Assembly (NCBI GenBank): GCA_021399405.1
Contig: JAAFKL010000391.1
Location: 1 to 14,796 of the forward strand
Direction of reading: 5' to 3'
Length of the DNA: 14,796 bases
DNA from: Candidatus Heimdallarchaeota archaeon
Lineage (GTDB): Archaea > Asgardarchaeota > Heimdallarchaeia > Heimdallarchaeales > Kariarchaeaceae
Part shown: one piece after another, positions 14,574 through 14,796 of the stretch
How the letters are laid out: each line of letters begins with the position of its first letter
Position numbering within the stretch: the stretch's first letter is position 1
Notes under the pieces: generated by a model
The model's input: the letters and a program-made list of their open reading frames with translations, nothing else
The model's database searches: none
What the model was told of the DNA's origin: nothing
Made by a program: the position numbers and the translations under genes

Positions 14574-14796
14574 ATGAATGCAGAAAATAAAGTGAGACTA
14601 GGTCGATTTCTTAAACCAGATATGGTTATAAAGAATACACCGAAGGCTGGATCTCGTAAGAGAAAAGGAAGTCCATATACAGTCAATAAGAAAGTAGCGA
14701 TTTTCTGTTCCTGTATCCGTCGTAACGAACTGCTAGTCAGATTATCAGATCTTGATGGATGTTCGAGAATGATCTTGCGATGGTTAAAAAGTATGA
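14574..14796 (+). CDS. N-terminal part of a basic protein with a helix-turn-helix-like segment, cut by the window edge
   Basis: From ATG 14574 the frame stays open for 74 codons to the window edge, so the protein is incomplete. The first 45 residues are strongly basic (KAGSRKRKGSPY). Residues about 50-74 (RRNELLVRLSDLDGCSRMIL, then RWLKS) have the pattern of a homeodomain-like helix-turn-helix: helix, a turn with Gly-Cys-Ser, then a recognition helix ending in RWLK. This form is common in transposase N-termini and in some archaeal regulators. A TATA-like box sits about 32 nt upstream. The DNA-binding call rests on pattern only, and a transposase cannot be told from a regulator without the rest. 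Confidence 0.55.
   Translation, partial: MNAENKVRLGRFLKPDMVIKNTPKAGSRKRKGSPYTVNKKVAIFCSCIRRNELLVRLSDLDGCSRMILRWLKSM

Noticed and set aside
1..14796. tRNA, rRNA or CRISPR array
   Set aside because: I saw no T-loop/acceptor pairing, no rRNA core sequences and no regularly spaced repeats in any gap.

Overview
The window is an AT-rich stretch of archaeal chromosome. The archaeal call rests on TATA-like boxes about 23-35 nt ahead of several start codons with little or no leader, on a RadA/Rad51-type ATPase with an N-terminal helix-hairpin-helix region, on a free-standing Lrp ligand-binding (RAM) domain, and on several secreted proteins held by a C-terminal membrane helix. GTG and TTG starts are used. 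An Asgard (Heimdallarchaeia-like) source would fit this mix of secreted proteins and a diverged RadA paralogue, but that is an inference. No rRNA, tRNA, CRISPR array or complete insertion sequence was seen.

Layout. Positions 1-437 hold no convincing gene, except possibly the first codons of a leftward gene at the edge. They carry a diverged copy of the leader that precedes the Lrp-type gene at 6.1 kb. Then come a secreted, membrane-anchored protein (438-1214) and a DUF488 protein (to 1998). These converge on a leftward RadA/Rad51-like paralogue (2017-3165). Divergent from it is a 201-aa protein with an AbrB-like hairpin (3443-4048). Next are two reading frames overlapping by 4 bp (4187-4765 and 4762-5967), the second with a HEPN ribonuclease motif. 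I read these as probably one HEPN protein split by a single-base frameshift. A small Lrp/AsnC RAM-domain protein (to 6354) and an unrecognised 402-aa protein with a cysteine cluster (6455-7663) follow.

The 725-bp gap at 7664-8388 contains about 200 bp of a decayed M20 peptidase gene. Beyond it is a tight three-gene set (8389-11668): a two-helix membrane protein with a Cys/His cluster, a 228-aa protein of unknown role, and a secreted seven-repeat WD40-type propeller with C-terminal membrane helices. It is followed by an intact leftward M20 amidohydrolase (11744-12979), whose 3' part matches the decayed fragment. Divergent from that gene is a secreted beta-lactamase-fold serine hydrolase (13244-14419). 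The window ends inside a gene (from 14574) whose start encodes a basic, helix-turn-helix-like protein.

How the genes fit together. The 8389-11668 set looks like one transcription unit, and its products are probably a cell-envelope complex with a membrane/cytoplasmic part and an external propeller. The M20 enzyme and the serine hydrolase share a 264-bp divergent control region with three copies of a 9-bp motif, so they may be co-regulated in peptide or amide breakdown. The stretch at 2.0-6.0 kb (RadA paralogue, AbrB-like protein, HEPN protein) is the best candidate for an undescribed stress or defence module. The supporting evidence is one HEPN motif plus context.
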